NCBI RefSeq assembly: GCF_016909015.1
Contig: NZ_JAFBFA010000025.1
Location: forward strand, 1 to 64,000
Reading direction: 5' to 3'
From: Gracilibacillus alcaliphilus
GTDB taxonomy: Bacteria > Bacillota > Bacilli > Bacillales > Amphibacillaceae
Length of the DNA stretch: 64,000 nucleotides
In this document: in pieces, positions 9,413 through 18,614 of the stretch
Layout: each line of letters starts with the position of its first letter
Numbering within the stretch: position 1 is the stretch's first letter
The notes under the pieces: generated by a model
Told to the model about the DNA's origin: nothing
Seen by the model: the letters and a program-made list of their open reading frames with translations, nothing else
Databases searched by the model: none
Translations under genes and position numbers: made by a program

Positions 9413-9650
9413 AAGCTTCCCACGAAGCTTTTTAGTTCACTTTTGAGCTGTCTGTTTTCCTCTTCAAGTTTTTTGATACGCTCATTCTTTGCTGCCAGGA
9501 GGAGAGCCTTACCTTTATCCGTTATCTGTTTTTAACTTTTTGTACGTGTATGGCTTTCCTTTTGTTCTCTTAGCACTTCAATTTGCTATCTGATATCCGG
9601 TTGATTGTAAGATAATAGAATTGCACCTATCCCTTTCATACCAATCGTTA
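9413..9650 (-). pseudogene. Tn554-type TnpC (DUF6262-like) remnant
   Basis: On the minus strand the end of this stretch reads KALLLAAKNERIKKLEEENR, and upstream IEVLREQKESHTR appears with stops between. Small coiled-coil proteins ending in this way accompany the TnpA/TnpB recombinases of Tn554-like transposons. No recombinase is nearby and in-frame stops interrupt it, so it is a relic. Confidence 0.5.
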
Positions 9651-9882
9651 GAGCTTATTTTTCATGTCCGAAACTTGAATTAATAACAATTTTTTCAAAT
9701 CCACATCAGATTCACAAAGAAAATGGTCTTAAATGGGCTAATTTCTTTATAAGAATAGCGCCCGATTGTGGAAAATTGAAATGTGAAAGAGATGCAAAGC
9801 TCCTGTCGATTAGGGAAGTCCTATTACATCAACAAAAGCACCTTTTACATATACCTCTAATTGTAATAAACACAATATGAAT
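9651..9882. other. Intergenic stretch, nothing recognised
   Basis: No gene, RNA or clear repeat seen between the TnpC relic and the next membrane-protein gene. Confidence 0.4.
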
Positions 9883-10626
9883 TTAATTAGGTCTTTCCAT
9901 TTCACTCATGAATAACCACGAACTGAGCACCAATACAATAATAATTACGTAAAAAAGTACGGTTTTCAATTTGGGCTTACTCCCACTTTTCAAAACTTGA
10001 ACACCTAAAGGAGGAAGAGCTATGCAGAGTCCTGTTAGTGAGATTATCGTTGTCATATTTGTTCCTTTTAGTACACCCAATGCTAAGACAAACATCATTC
10101 CTAAAGCAAGTGATCGAAACCACCCAAAAACCTTAGACAGATATGCTCCTATAGCTAATACAATCCAGCCAAGAAGGATAGAAAAATTTAATATATTAAC
10201 AACATTGAACATACCGTAAAACTCGCCAACAAAATTTGTAGCTACTTCAACATTTTCAATTTCTACAATTTGAAAAGCGAAGTGATCTACTCCCGAGTGG
10301 AATGCCCTTGCAAATAAACCAACAATTACTAATAAACCACCCCAAAGACCTAGACGTGGCTTTTTTTTACTAATTAACTGTACAAGGATTAAAATAGCTG
10401 GAAATAATAAAATCATTCCAATTAAAAATAGACTATAGGATATGAGCATTAAGGTTGGATGTGTATCATAAGCTGCTAACTGATCAGGGAAAAAGAAATT
10501 ATATTGTATTCTAAGCAGTGCAGAAATAACTAATAAGATAGGAGCTATTATTAAAGAAAGCCCTCCTAACCATCTTCCTGGGAATGAGTCTATATCATTT
10601 TGTAATATACTTCTTTCATTGAACAT
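9883..10626 (-). CDS. Multipass membrane protein (DUF4386-like?)
   Basis: About 247 residues with seven or so hydrophobic segments and short loops. A conserved-looking His/Asp segment (RAFHSGVDHFAFQIVE) lies around residue 115. GGAGGAG precedes the ATG at 10626 by about nine bases, which is better placed than the in-frame start at 10647. It resembles uncharacterised seven-helix proteins of Bacillaceae such as the DUF4386 group, but I cannot confirm this. It is a single gene between transposase remnants. Confidence 0.6.
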   Translation of the reverse strand: MFNERSILQNDIDSFPGRWLGGLSLIIAPILLVISALLRIQYNFFFPDQLAAYDTHPTLMLISYSLFLIGMILLFPAILILVQLISKKKPRLGLWGGLLVIVGLFARAFHSGVDHFAFQIVEIENVEVATNFVGEFYGMFNVVNILNFSILLGWIVLAIGAYLSKVFGWFRSLALGMMFVLALGVLKGTNMTTIISLTGLCIALPPLGVQVLKSGSKPKLKTVLFYVIIIVLVLSSWLFMSEMERPN

Positions 10627-10849
10627 AATTTTTTCTCCTCCTAGCACAATACTTTGTTAATCGACAATGATATAATCTTAACGGGTTTACAGTTGCATAA
10701 CAGTTACTAAACGACTTTCATTTATTAACTGGCCACGGCCAACGTGAATAAAACAAGCATTGGGTTAGCTTTCTTCTTTTTGTCTTCTCTTGAGGTTCAG
10801 AATCATCCTCCTTATTTTCATCTAATCGAAGTAAGGAGATTGAACTGTT

Positions 10850-11040
10850 TATCAGAATGAAGAACCACACAACTGGAAGGTTTTCAAGGGATTTCGTATG
10901 CTCACACTTGGCTGGCCAGATGGTGTGTCTTTTAGGCCACTTGCTTTTTTCTTTGAGTTCAAAAACAGAGAAAAATCGGTACAAGAACATCGATTCGAAT
11001 ATAAACTCTTCCACTAATCTGCTTTTTTTAACACAATAGT
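10850..11040 (+). pseudogene. IS4-family transposase fragment
   Basis: The plus strand reads FRMLTLGWPDGVSF followed shortly by PLAF, the conserved block around the first catalytic region of IS4-type transposases (usually RMLTLGWSDGxSFxPLDFAL). A frameshift follows, and neither the rest of the gene nor terminal repeats are seen. Confidence 0.6.
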
Positions 11041-11157
11041 AGTTGCCAAATTTGGGTCACTCCTTGCTCGGCTATTGCAGCTTTTAAGTGAAAAAAATCA
11101 ATTTTTTAAAAAAAACAAAATCTACTAACTCATTGAATAATATTAATACATGATCAA

Positions 11158-11763
11158 CTAACTCAATTGACTTTCATTGCAGAGTGTTTCTAAATGGTAA
11201 CGGATTACTTCCTTTACCTTTTCTGGAGAATAGACATCAGGTCTTAACAGAGCATGAATGGACAATCCATCAATTAATGCCGCTAGCCTACTCTTTTCTA
11301 ATTTTACATTAGTTGAATCAGATAAAATCCCTTGTAGAGCTAATATCTCGATCATTGAACTTGCTAATTCATACATACCGTTAGTCATTTCATCTTTTTT
11401 TTCTTTTAAAGTATCACTTGTAAGTGACTGAAGTGCAAGGATCCACCAAACACTCGTTTCGATTTTCTTTTCTTCATCAATTGGTATAAGCTCTAATAAA
11501 ACTTCCGCAACCGCCTGCAATGGATTGTCTGACCAACTTTTACTTTGAGAACGTTTTTTCCCTTCTTCCAGATAATAATCCATGATAAATAATAACATTT
11601 CATCCTTAGTTGAAAAATAATGTCTTAACGCTCCAGCAGACATACCTGCTTCAATAGCAACTCTTCTTATAGATGCTTTTTCGATTCCCTCTTTCTTAAT
11701 AATACTCCAAGCGGCCTCAGCAATTGACTTCCTCTTTTTTTCATGATTAACAATCCTTGCCAT
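11158..11763 (-). CDS. TetR-family repressor (BetI-like C-terminus)
   Basis: 201 residues. A TetR DNA-binding domain at residues 8-55 (ASIRRVAIEAGMSAGALRHY) is followed by a helical effector domain like that of BetI/TetR_C_6 regulators. It is transcribed away from the gene at 11860 (GAP-family membrane protein, then a small membrane protein and an acyltransferase). The 96-bp divergent region holds two perfect AACACA-N-TGTGTT palindromes. Autoregulation and control of that operon are inferred. Confidence 0.9.
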   Translation of the reverse strand: MARIVNHEKKRKSIAEAAWSIIKKEGIEKASIRRVAIEAGMSAGALRHYFSTKDEMLLFIMDYYLEEGKKRSQSKSWSDNPLQAVAEVLLELIPIDEEKKIETSVWWILALQSLTSDTLKEKKDEMTNGMYELASSMIEILALQGILSDSTNVKLEKSRLAALIDGLSIHALLRPDVYSPEKVKEVIRYHLETLCNESQLS

Positions 11764-11784
11764 AAAAGATCACTTCCCTTTCTT

Positions 11785-11821
11785 AACACAGTGTGTTATT
11801 ATAACTTTAACACACTGTGTT
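11785..11821. promoter_or_regulatory. Paired TetR operators AACACA-N-TGTGTT
   Basis: Two perfect 13-bp palindromes, AACACAGTGTGTT (11785-11797) and AACACACTGTGTT (11809-11821), have centres 24 bp apart, about two helical turns. They lie in the divergent promoter region between the TetR gene and the GAP-family gene. The spacing fits cooperative binding of two dimers. Confidence 0.8.
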
Positions 11822-11859
11822 ATTTAAATTATAACATATAAAAAGGAGGGACTCTATAT

Positions 11860-12573
11860 TTGATCGAAAGTATTGAAGCATTGATGCCTTCTTCATCAAT
11901 AGACACATCGATAGCTTTGCTAATTATTTCTATTTGCGCATTAATTGATATATTAAGTCCTGGTGTACTTGCTGTAACAGCTTATTTATTATTGACACAG
12001 CCTAATCAATTATCTTCTCGCTTGCTTGGTTTTTTGTTTATTACGCAGTTTGGCTACTTCGTAGTGGGCTTATTCCTATACTTTGGTGGAGATTCACTAT
12101 TGAAAGGAATCGGAAAATTATCTGAATTTGACTTTATCAATTGGTTTTATCTCCTTTTTGGAGCAGTTATGGCTCTAATTAGCTTCTGTAAACCAAATGA
12201 TAATACAAAAAAACGTTTAATTTCATTTATACCCCAAAAAACAACGATGAAAGGGATGATCATGTTAGGTATCATTGTTTTTCTAATTGAATTTGTAACT
12301 GCCTTGCCTTACTTTTATTCAATTTTGTTAATGAATCACCTAACAATTGAGCCTTCCTCTTCTATCTTTATTATAATTGGCTACAATCTTGTAATGGTGC
12401 TTCCTTCTCTTCTTTTGTTAGGGGTAAATATTATGTTTAAAGAGAGACTGCAACAATTTCTAAATAAAATTAGATCAAAATTAAATGAAGCTCCGATTTC
12501 CTCACTGTTGGTAGCGATAGGAGTAGTAGGTGCGGTTTTTTTCAATATCGGTCTTAGAGGCATATTAAATTAA
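11860..12573 (+). CDS. GAP/LysE-like six-TM membrane protein
   Basis: 237 residues with six hydrophobic segments and an early SPGVLAVTAYLLLT segment. This resembles the GAP family (Sap, sulfolipid-1-addressing protein) of small LysE-like transporters. The TTG start is supported by GGAGGG nine bases upstream. First gene of a three-gene plus-strand operon under the divergent TetR. The partner acyltransferase suggests export or modification of a lipid or glycan precursor, but that is inference. Confidence 0.6.
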   Translation: MIESIEALMPSSSIDTSIALLIISICALIDILSPGVLAVTAYLLLTQPNQLSSRLLGFLFITQFGYFVVGLFLYFGGDSLLKGIGKLSEFDFINWFYLLFGAVMALISFCKPNDNTKKRLISFIPQKTTMKGMIMLGIIVFLIEFVTALPYFYSILLMNHLTIEPSSSIFIIIGYNLVMVLPSLLLLGVNIMFKERLQQFLNKIRSKLNEAPISSLLVAIGVVGAVFFNIGLRGILN

Positions 12574-12597
12574 AAAATTATTAATGAGGTGTTCATC

Positions 12598-12819
12598 ATG
12601 AAAGAAATAATCAGTGGACTTGGTCTACTTTTTGTTATACAGGGAGTAGGCGGATTAATCAATCATTTGACTAATGGTGGAAAAAGTTGGTTTTTGGTAA
12701 ATTATATTGATGCGTTTCAGGGATTTGAAATTGTTATGGACATTATATTTATTGTAGTTGGCGGAATCATAGGTTTAGCCTCTTGGAAAATAGATGGATC
12801 AACTAAAAGAGAAAATTAA
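12598..12819 (+). CDS. Small two-TM membrane protein
   Basis: 73 residues from ATG 12598, preceded by GAGGTG; an in-frame start nine bases earlier would sit on that site. Two hydrophobic helices (about residues 4-22 and 44-62) flank a short Gly/Asn loop. It lies 24 bases after the GAP-like gene and before the acyltransferase, so probably in the same operon. No family recognised. Confidence 0.6.
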   Translation: MKEIISGLGLLFVIQGVGGLINHLTNGGKSWFLVNYIDAFQGFEIVMDIIFIVVGGIIGLASWKIDGSTKREN

Positions 12820-12922
12820 AATATAAAGCAAATAGTACGGCTTATACATAGCCGTCCAGTTTGGCGGATGCTCCGTTGAGATATATTTTTAAATATTCAT
12901 AGAGGGGAACATAAGAATTATT

Positions 12923-14074
12923 ATGAATTCAAGACATATAGGGAGCTCGTCTCTCCAAAAGGAAGGTCGGTTATACTTTATCGATAACCTAAGGGCAGCT
13001 CTTACAATGTTAGTAGTGCTACATCATTTAGTGTATTTTTCCATCTATAACGAGGTATTATCACAAGGATCTATTGGGGCTGTTATGGGCCTTCTATTCC
13101 TTGCTTTTAATCAGACTTTTTTCATGGGGACGTTTTTTCTTATTTCCGGATATTTTGTTCCTTCATCTTTTGAACGTAATGGAGCAACCCGATTTATCAA
13201 AGATAGATTCATCCGGTTCCTAGTCCCGTTTATCTTCTACGTTCTCATTCTTAGCCAAGTTCAATCAATTGAAGTCTATATGCTTAACCAGGAGCCATTT
13301 ACATGGCAAACCTATTTTTCACATTTAACTTACGGGCCGATGTGGTACGTCGAGCTACTTTTCGTATTCGTTTGTTTATACGCAGTCTGGGCGAAATTTA
13401 TGAGTAAAAATAAGCTATCAGTAGTTCGGCAGAGTACACCACCCACCTACAGGATGTTTACAGTCTTTGTCATGATATTATCAGTAGGATACTTCATCAT
13501 AAGACTGTGGGTCCCTGCTCTTGATTTACCCGGTGGGTCTCCCGGGGTTCAATCATTCGTTGGACTTTTTACAGCAAGCGGCTATGATCTCCCGCAATAT
13601 GTCGGGCTATTCATTTTGGGCATCATCGCTTACCAACGCAATTGGTTTCGAAATACTCCTGATTCAATGGGGAGGGCGGGTTTTGGAATTGCAATTGGAG
13701 CATCGATTCTTCTCCTTCCCTTAGTCTTGATATTTGGGGTAGACGGATTACAGTTTTCTGGCGGCTGGAACTGGACATCTTTGGTTTATTCTCTGTGGGA
13801 AGCTCTATTTTGTGTTGGCGTCATTCTCGGATTAATCATATTCTTTCGCAAAAGAGTTTTTCTTCAGGGAAAAGGTTGGAGCTTCTTGTCAGCCCATTCC
13901 TTCGTGATTTATATCATTCATATACCGATTATCGCTATTGTTATAGCTGGATTGAAGGTCATCCACTTTCCACCATCCTTCATATTTCTAGCTACGATTC
14001 TGATCACGATACCACTTTGCTTCTTGTTAGGTTATATAATTAGGCAGATTCCCTTTGTGTCAAAGATTCTTTAG
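12923..14074 (+). CDS. Acyltransferase family 3 membrane protein
   Basis: 383 residues and about ten membrane helices. The N-terminal pattern YFIDNLRAALTMLVVLHHLV, with the helix-1 Arg and the His that acts in acyl transfer, is typical of acyltransferase 3 proteins (OafA, MdoC). Later the motif SFVIYIIHIPII near residue 330 also fits. These enzymes move acyl groups from the cytoplasm onto cell-surface glycans or antibiotics. Third gene of the TetR-linked operon. The acceptor cannot be predicted. Confidence 0.85.
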   Translation: MNSRHIGSSSLQKEGRLYFIDNLRAALTMLVVLHHLVYFSIYNEVLSQGSIGAVMGLLFLAFNQTFFMGTFFLISGYFVPSSFERNGATRFIKDRFIRFLVPFIFYVLILSQVQSIEVYMLNQEPFTWQTYFSHLTYGPMWYVELLFVFVCLYAVWAKFMSKNKLSVVRQSTPPTYRMFTVFVMILSVGYFIIRLWVPALDLPGGSPGVQSFVGLFTASGYDLPQYVGLFILGIIAYQRNWFRNTPDSMGRAGFGIAIGASILLLPLVLIFGVDGLQFSGGWNWTSLVYSLWEALFCVGVILGLIIFFRKRVFLQGKGWSFLSAHSFVIYIIHIPIIAIVIAGLKVIHFPPSFIFLATILITIPLCFLLGYIIRQIPFVSKIL

Positions 14075-14149
14075 GGATGGTGAGTTTTAAAGAAAAAAAG
14101 AGGATACGACGATAACCATATCTGCCCTTATGCTTTTCAAAAATAGAAC

Positions 14150-14370
14150 TAATGAGCCTTTCTACTTTGAATTTTTATCTGAGTGCTTAAAAGTATTAAT
14201 TTTATAATAATAAGTGTTACGTGGAATACCGACAATTTTGAGTAATGCCTTCACAGGATAATCGTGCCTTAGCTCATATACTACTTTTACTTTTTGTTTT
14301 GTCGTAATTTGTTTTCTTCTTGAACTAAGGCTTTCAACTTTTTGAAATAGAATTTTCCATTTAATAATAT
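14150..14370 (-). pseudogene. IS3-family orfB N-terminal fragment
   Basis: The minus strand reads VYELRHDYPVKALLKIVGIP followed by RNTYYYK, the start of IS150-like OrfB proteins. An in-frame stop separates it from an upstream coiled-coil end (ALVQEENKLRQNKK) that would be OrfA/OrfB linker. The DDE domain is absent. Confidence 0.6.
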
Positions 14371-14385
14371 GTATAAATTTTTACT

Positions 14386-14417
14386 CCCACCTGGCTTATG
14401 TTCAGTTGGGCTTTTTT
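14386..14417 (+). terminator. Conserved terminator ahead of orf7-like gene (copy A)
   Basis: CCCACCTG pairs with CAGTTGGG with one mismatch, followed by C and six T. The same element stands before orf7 in module B (50315-50348) with a cleaner stem. It separates the cargo from the regulatory end of the element. Confidence 0.7.
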
Positions 14418-14533
14418 GTATTTAATGAATAAAATATTGCTTTTATTTTTGGCATTTCATAAAAAATCTTGTTGAAGGTTATGAAAGGGGAAATCATCAC
14501 CCACCTTTGCAGTTGCGAAGGGAGAGGAAATGC

Positions 14534-14970
14534 ATGATAGAACCAGATCGTACCGAGTGGCAAGTTCGCTGTGCATTTAATGCTTTTTGTAAACGTGTAT
14601 TGAAGAATGAAGCAATTAATATTTTCAACGAAAGACAACAACGACAAGCAAAGGAGATGACATTTTCTGATCTCACACCACAAGAAGAAATCAACTCTAT
14701 ACTTTAGATAAGCAATATGAAGGAGAAGAAGGACAAAGTTTTCAAGTGGCTGGAAAGAAAATAACTCCGAAATTACTCGCTGAAGCGTTGCGTACTTTGC
14801 CAAAAGAAAAGCGTAAGACTGTCCTTTTATACTACTTTTTTGACAAATCAGATGTAGAAATAGCTGAACTACTCGATATTCCACGTAGTACCGTTCAGTA
14901 TAGGAGGACAAGCTCTTTCAAAAGGTTAAGACGATTTTTGGAGGAACATGCAGATGAATGGAGTGATTAA
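14534..14970 (+). pseudogene. orf7-like sigma-70 region 4 protein, frameshifted (copy A)
   Basis: Nearly identical to the intact gene at 50472-50909, but one A is missing from an A-run near 14688 (GAAGAAATC here, GAAGAAAATC in copy B). The frame therefore ends at TAG 14705-14707. The downstream part from about 14746 continues in another frame with the region-4-like helix-turn-helix (DVEIAELLDIPRSTVQYRR). In Tn916, Orf7 is a small sigma-like regulator of conjugation genes. This copy should be inactive unless the A-run is slippery. Confidence 0.85.
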
Positions 14971-15208
14971 TTCTAATGTTGGAAACAACGAGCGTGGTTT
15001 ATTGCCGTACCCAATTATTTTAGCTGCAAATAAGGGTGAGCCAGAAGCAATGAAAGTAGTTGTTCTACATTATGGAAGCTATATGACAAGCCTATCCATG
15101 CGTAAGCTCCGTGATGAACAAGGAAACACTTATTGGGGCATCGATGAAGATACACGCGAACGCTTACGAGCGAAGCTTATGCAATCTGTTTTAGCTTTCA
15201 AAATTTGA
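14954..15208 (+). CDS. orf8-like helix-turn-helix regulatory protein (copy A)
   Basis: About 84 residues, closely matching the protein at 50893-51147. The central GEPEAMKVVVLHYGSYMTSL and C-terminal IDEDTRERLRAKLMQSVL segments follow the pattern of Tn916 Orf8, a partner of Orf7. ATG at 14954 lies nine bases after GGAGG; the ATG at 14948 is too close to it. It overlaps the end of the broken sigma gene, so translation was probably coupled and may now be reduced. Confidence 0.75.
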   Translation: MNGVINSNVGNNERGLLPYPIILAANKGEPEAMKVVVLHYGSYMTSLSMRKLRDEQGNTYWGIDEDTRERLRAKLMQSVLAFKI

Positions 15209-15251
15209 ATACAGAATAGTTAGGTTTTCCCTTTCATTAATCATATATTTG

Positions 15252-15552
15252 TTCTTTGACAAAGAAAGCACGGAAGATAACGCTGTGCAGTATAAACTAA
15301 AAAATCAGATACATTTTACTGATGACGAGCCACTTGATTCATACGCCATGACTTTCGTTAGAAACGAGCGATAATCTATGAATCTAATGCAATCGTGGTG
15401 GATTGCTGGCGATAACCCATCAGTTAGGATAATGATACTCCCCTATCGTCATGGTTCGAGTGTTCAAAGCGTCGCAAGCTATGAGTAGGGCTGGAAGAAA
15501 TACTTGCAGGGGTGAAATTCCCGTGGAGCTGTACCAACAGCCGTCTGATTTT
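15252..15552 (+). ncRNA. Structured RNA region of the element end, copy A
   Basis: First of three related regions (also 51175-51480 and 60848-61147), always between the orf8-like gene and the integration genes or their former place. Stems in this copy: GCACGG (15268) with CTGTGC (15283); TACTGATG (15317) with CATCAGTTA (15418), one base bulged; GATTCATA (15336) with TATGAATC (15377); GCAATC (15389) with GATTGC (15401). CGCCA (15344) can pair with TGGCG (15407) as a pseudoknot. Copy B has different bases in these arms but keeps the pairing. The last 110 bases are nearly identical in all copies and end in a GCTGT/ACAGC hairpin and TTTTT. G-U pairs appear only if the plus strand is the transcript. 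Confidence 0.75.
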
Positions 15553-15582
15553 TAATTGATTAATTATAAGGGGGCGTGTTTT

Positions 15583-15729
15583 TTGAAACAGAATTTGATT
15601 CCTTATAGTATGCAAATTGCTATGTTAAAACAACTGCTAACCCGTAAATTGATTACTGAGAAAGAATATTACATGGTTAAAAATAAATTAATGAAAGAAT
15701 ATGGTGTTATTTCTGATATTACAAGCTGA
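15583..15729 (+). CDS. Small SHOCT-like protein at the end of module A
   Basis: 48 codons from a TTG, with AAGGGGG eight bases upstream. The protein (MQIAMLKQLLTRKLITEKEY, then MVKNKLMKEYGVISDIT) is one helical hairpin of the SHOCT type. Very similar short proteins sit just before large serine recombinases at the ends of some conjugative elements, in my recollection of the family. Here no recombinase follows, which suggests that the integration gene of module A was lost. Confidence 0.6.
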   Translation: MKQNLIPYSMQIAMLKQLLTRKLITEKEYYMVKNKLMKEYGVISDITS

Positions 15730-15934
15730 ATTGTGTTTCTATTGGCGATACATTTTGTATGGGAGTTATCATATTTCCAATCATTCGATTTTTTGATGTT
15801 AGAAGATTTAAGGATGTTCAAATTGAACTTCAATAATATAATCGGTCTAGATTCTAGAGCAATGAGGATTTTTTTAACAAAGGAATACATGACAAAACAC
15901 CTCTCGAACCGAACATTCGAGAGATGTTTCGCTC

Positions 15935-17860
15935 TTATTTGTTTACAATGCGATTGTACGTATTAACAGTTAATACATAATAGACTGCATAGATGATAAC
16001 AAAGAAGACTATAGCCATTAGAATAGGGAAGATAAGATTGATTCCAATTAGATTAGAAATAAAGTTGCTAGTAAAGTACAATGTCACACAACTATGCAAT
16101 ATTCCTACGGTTAGTGGCAATCCGAACACAAATAATGACTGTCTTTTGATTGATTTACGTATATCCTTTTTATTGACACCGATTTTTCTAAGGATTTCAT
16201 AGTGTCCTTTCGCCTCATTCGCTTCTGTTAACTGTTTGAAATAAATGATACTTCCACTTGCCGCTAAAAATACAAGTCCCAAAAAACCAAAAATAAAGAG
16301 AGTAATTGCGTTTCCTTCTTTACCTTGCTTATACTCAGTATAAAATGATGAAGAAACTTGAAAATCGTTTCCAACCAGTTTATTTACTTTCTTTGAAGTG
16401 GCTTGTGCCGTTACTTCATTTTCCACTTCATATACTTTATAAGTTAATGGAGCCTCTTTTTTGGCTATCTCAGCAAACATTTCGTTACTGACTACGAGAA
16501 AGAAATCGGGATAATCGAAAGGTAGCACATTACTTTCAACCATATGAACAAATGGCAGTTCGCTGCTTCCTTGAGGCAATTGAATCGTTATATTTTCTCC
16601 TTTAAAAACCGACTTCGTATATTCAGTAAACCTTGGCTGGATTACTGCTGCTTGATTTCTTGATAGTAAGACTGTTTCATCCTTATTTAAAGCATTCGCT
16701 GCTTTATTAAATGTACTTTCTGAGATTAATTGCACAGGATTTATGTCATAATCCAGTTGAAATGAGAGTATTCCTTTTACCTGAATGACGGGTATGTCTA
16801 GTTGGGCTTTTATTGGATGTCGATGATCTGCTTTTATTATTCTCTCCACCTGCGAATCAAATTCTGGACCTTTTGACAAATGCGAATAACTGAACGGAAC
16901 AACTTCCTCAGCTCTTTTTTCGTTGCTGTAATACCCACTGTAAGTTGCACCTAAGAAACAGATCGTAGCAGCACTCAACAATGCAATGACTGTAAAGGTA
17001 CGTGCATTCCCTCTAATACGAAACAGTAAACGAGATGTTTCAATTATTCTAGTTCCTCTGTAATAACGCGACTTATTTTTTTGTGATAATCTTAATAAAT
17101 AGACCGTTACAGATCGAAAAAATAAATGGGTGCCAATGACGAGAGCAACAAAAGCAATACCATAATTTTTTATTAAATATTCCGTAGTAAATTCGTCAGG
17201 AAATGGTTTTAATATCAGCCAGTAACTAACGACAAGAAATATAACTCCGATAACAGCCGTAATAAGTGAAACCTTTGGAATTTGTTCTCCTTTTTTCTCA
17301 TCATAGAATAATTCGATTAATGTAAAACGATAAATCAAACGGTAACCTTGAACGGAAGTGAATAAAATAATGACCATAAAGACTATGACTGTTTGGGTAA
17401 TCGCTAGAATAGAAATACCGAAGTCCACCTCGGCAATTGAACCCATAAGTTTTATTAAAATCATTGCAAATAATTTGGAAAGTAAGGTTCCAAGAATAAT
17501 TCCAATAACTATTGCAATGATTCCCATAATCAAATTTTCATAAAACAACATTTTTGCAATGGTTTTCTTGCGTAAACCAAGTATGGCGTACAATCCGACT
17601 TCTTTCTTCCTTTTTCTTGTGAAGAATGAATTGGAGTACAAAATAAAGATTGCTACGAATAAAATTAAGATAATTGATGATACCCCAAACATGAAACTCA
17701 TTGTATCCGACAATTCAATGCTTTCCTGAATTTTTTCGCTATATTGCAAGGAAGTGAACGTATAATAAATAACCATGCTGAAGACGAGTGTAACAAAATA
17801 GACAAAATAATTATTGAAATTACCTTTAATATTTTTCCTTGCTAAACTAAATAACGTCAT
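15935..17860 (-). CDS. BceB-type ABC transporter permease
   Basis: About 641 residues from ATG 17860 (MTLFSLARKN). There are ten predicted membrane helices and a large extracellular domain of about 200 residues between helices 7 and 8 (roughly residues 300-510), the hallmark of BceB-type permeases, with FtsX-like halves. The start overlaps the end of the ATPase gene by 14 bases. Together with BceA it removes cell-wall-targeting peptides such as bacitracin or lantibiotics from their lipid targets and passes flux information to the BceS-type kinase. Specificity cannot be read from sequence. Confidence 0.92.
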   Translation of the reverse strand: MTLFSLARKNIKGNFNNYFVYFVTLVFSMVIYYTFTSLQYSEKIQESIELSDTMSFMFGVSSIILILFVAIFILYSNSFFTRKRKKEVGLYAILGLRKKTIAKMLFYENLIMGIIAIVIGIILGTLLSKLFAMILIKLMGSIAEVDFGISILAITQTVIVFMVIILFTSVQGYRLIYRFTLIELFYDEKKGEQIPKVSLITAVIGVIFLVVSYWLILKPFPDEFTTEYLIKNYGIAFVALVIGTHLFFRSVTVYLLRLSQKNKSRYYRGTRIIETSRLLFRIRGNARTFTVIALLSAATICFLGATYSGYYSNEKRAEEVVPFSYSHLSKGPEFDSQVERIIKADHRHPIKAQLDIPVIQVKGILSFQLDYDINPVQLISESTFNKAANALNKDETVLLSRNQAAVIQPRFTEYTKSVFKGENITIQLPQGSSELPFVHMVESNVLPFDYPDFFLVVSNEMFAEIAKKEAPLTYKVYEVENEVTAQATSKKVNKLVGNDFQVSSSFYTEYKQGKEGNAITLFIFGFLGLVFLAASGSIIYFKQLTEANEAKGHYEILRKIGVNKKDIRKSIKRQSLFVFGLPLTVGILHSCVTLYFTSNFISNLIGINLIFPILMAIVFFVIIYAVYYVLTVNTYNRIVNK

Positions 17861-18614
17861 TTGCCCCACCCCCCAGTGCGGATAGAACATCCAATACCTT
17901 GTTGAAAAATTCTTTGCGGGATCTTTTCCCTTTTACAAGTTCTGTGAAGATTTTACCGTCTTTAATAAATAGGACGCGATTACAATAACTTGCCGCATAA
18001 GCATCATGGGTAACCATTAAAATTGTTGCCTTGTCTTGTTCATTAAGATCCTTTAAACTTTCTAATAAGTCTGTTGCTGATTTCGAATCCAACGCACCTG
18101 TTGGTTCATCTGCCAATATTAGGTTTGGCTTTGAAATAATCGCGCGTGATGCTGCCGTGCGTTGCTTTTGTCCCCCAGAAATTTGATACGGGTACTTATT
18201 TAAAATGTCGCGAATGCCAAACTTATCTGCCACTTCATCTGCTCTTCGTTCCAATTCCTTAACGTTCAATTTTGCCAAGGCTAACGGCAAGATAATATTT
18301 TCTTTCACAGTTAGAGTATCTAATAAATTATAGTCTTGGAAAAGGAAACCAAGTTTGTCACGGCGAAAGGCAGATAATTGCTCTTCATTCATCTTTGTCA
18401 AATTGATTCCGTCAACCACGATGTCACCAGCAGTCGGCTCGTCAATTGTTGCCAATATATTTAGTAAAGTTGATTTACCAGCACCCGAGGGACCCATAAT
18501 ACCGACGAATTCACCTTCCATGACGGTTAAGTCTATATCCTCCAAAGCTGAAAATACATTTCCCTTTGCACCATAGACTTTTTTTATTTGTTTTGCTTCG
18601 ACAATAGTTTTCAT
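17847..18614 (-). CDS. BceA-type ABC transporter ATPase
   Basis: About 255 residues from ATG 18614 (GGAGG nine bases upstream). Walker A GPSGAGKST near residue 43, signature ISGGQKQR near 145, Walker B LILADEPTGALD near 165 and the H-loop in MVTHDA near 200 are all intact. It forms the MacB/LolD-like ATPase of a Bce-type transporter with the overlapping permease. The divergent two-component genes at 18822 presumably control it. Confidence 0.93.
   Translation of the reverse strand: MKTIVEAKQIKKVYGAKGNVFSALEDIDLTVMEGEFVGIMGPSGAGKSTLLNILATIDEPTAGDIVVDGINLTKMNEEQLSAFRRDKLGFLFQDYNLLDTLTVKENIILPLALAKLNVKELERRADEVADKFGIRDILNKYPYQISGGQKQRTAASRAIISKPNLILADEPTGALDSKSATDLLESLKDLNEQDKATILMVTHDAYAASYCNRVLFIKDGKIFTELVKGKRSRKEFFNKVLDVLSALGGGANDVI

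Larger units (their letters stand above)
1..15729 (+). mobile_element. Module A: partial Tn916-family conjugative element, right part only
   Basis: The segment begins with an orf13/TcpC-like gene and ends with orf7-like, orf8-like and structured-RNA regions, which is the right half of a Tn916-type layout (transfer genes, cargo, regulatory end). No excisionase or integrase follows, and the orf7-like gene is frameshifted, so this copy appears degraded. The transfer genes expected upstream of orf13 would lie beyond the left edge. Scraps of at least three transposase families lie within the cargo. Boundaries are inferred from gene content; no attachment site was found. Confidence 0.6.

Noticed and set aside
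15255..15296. TTGACA and TATAAA as a promoter for the structured RNA
   Set aside because: The two hexamers are 29 bases apart, too far for a sigma-A promoter, and TTTGACAAAG is changed in copy C. No start site can be claimed.
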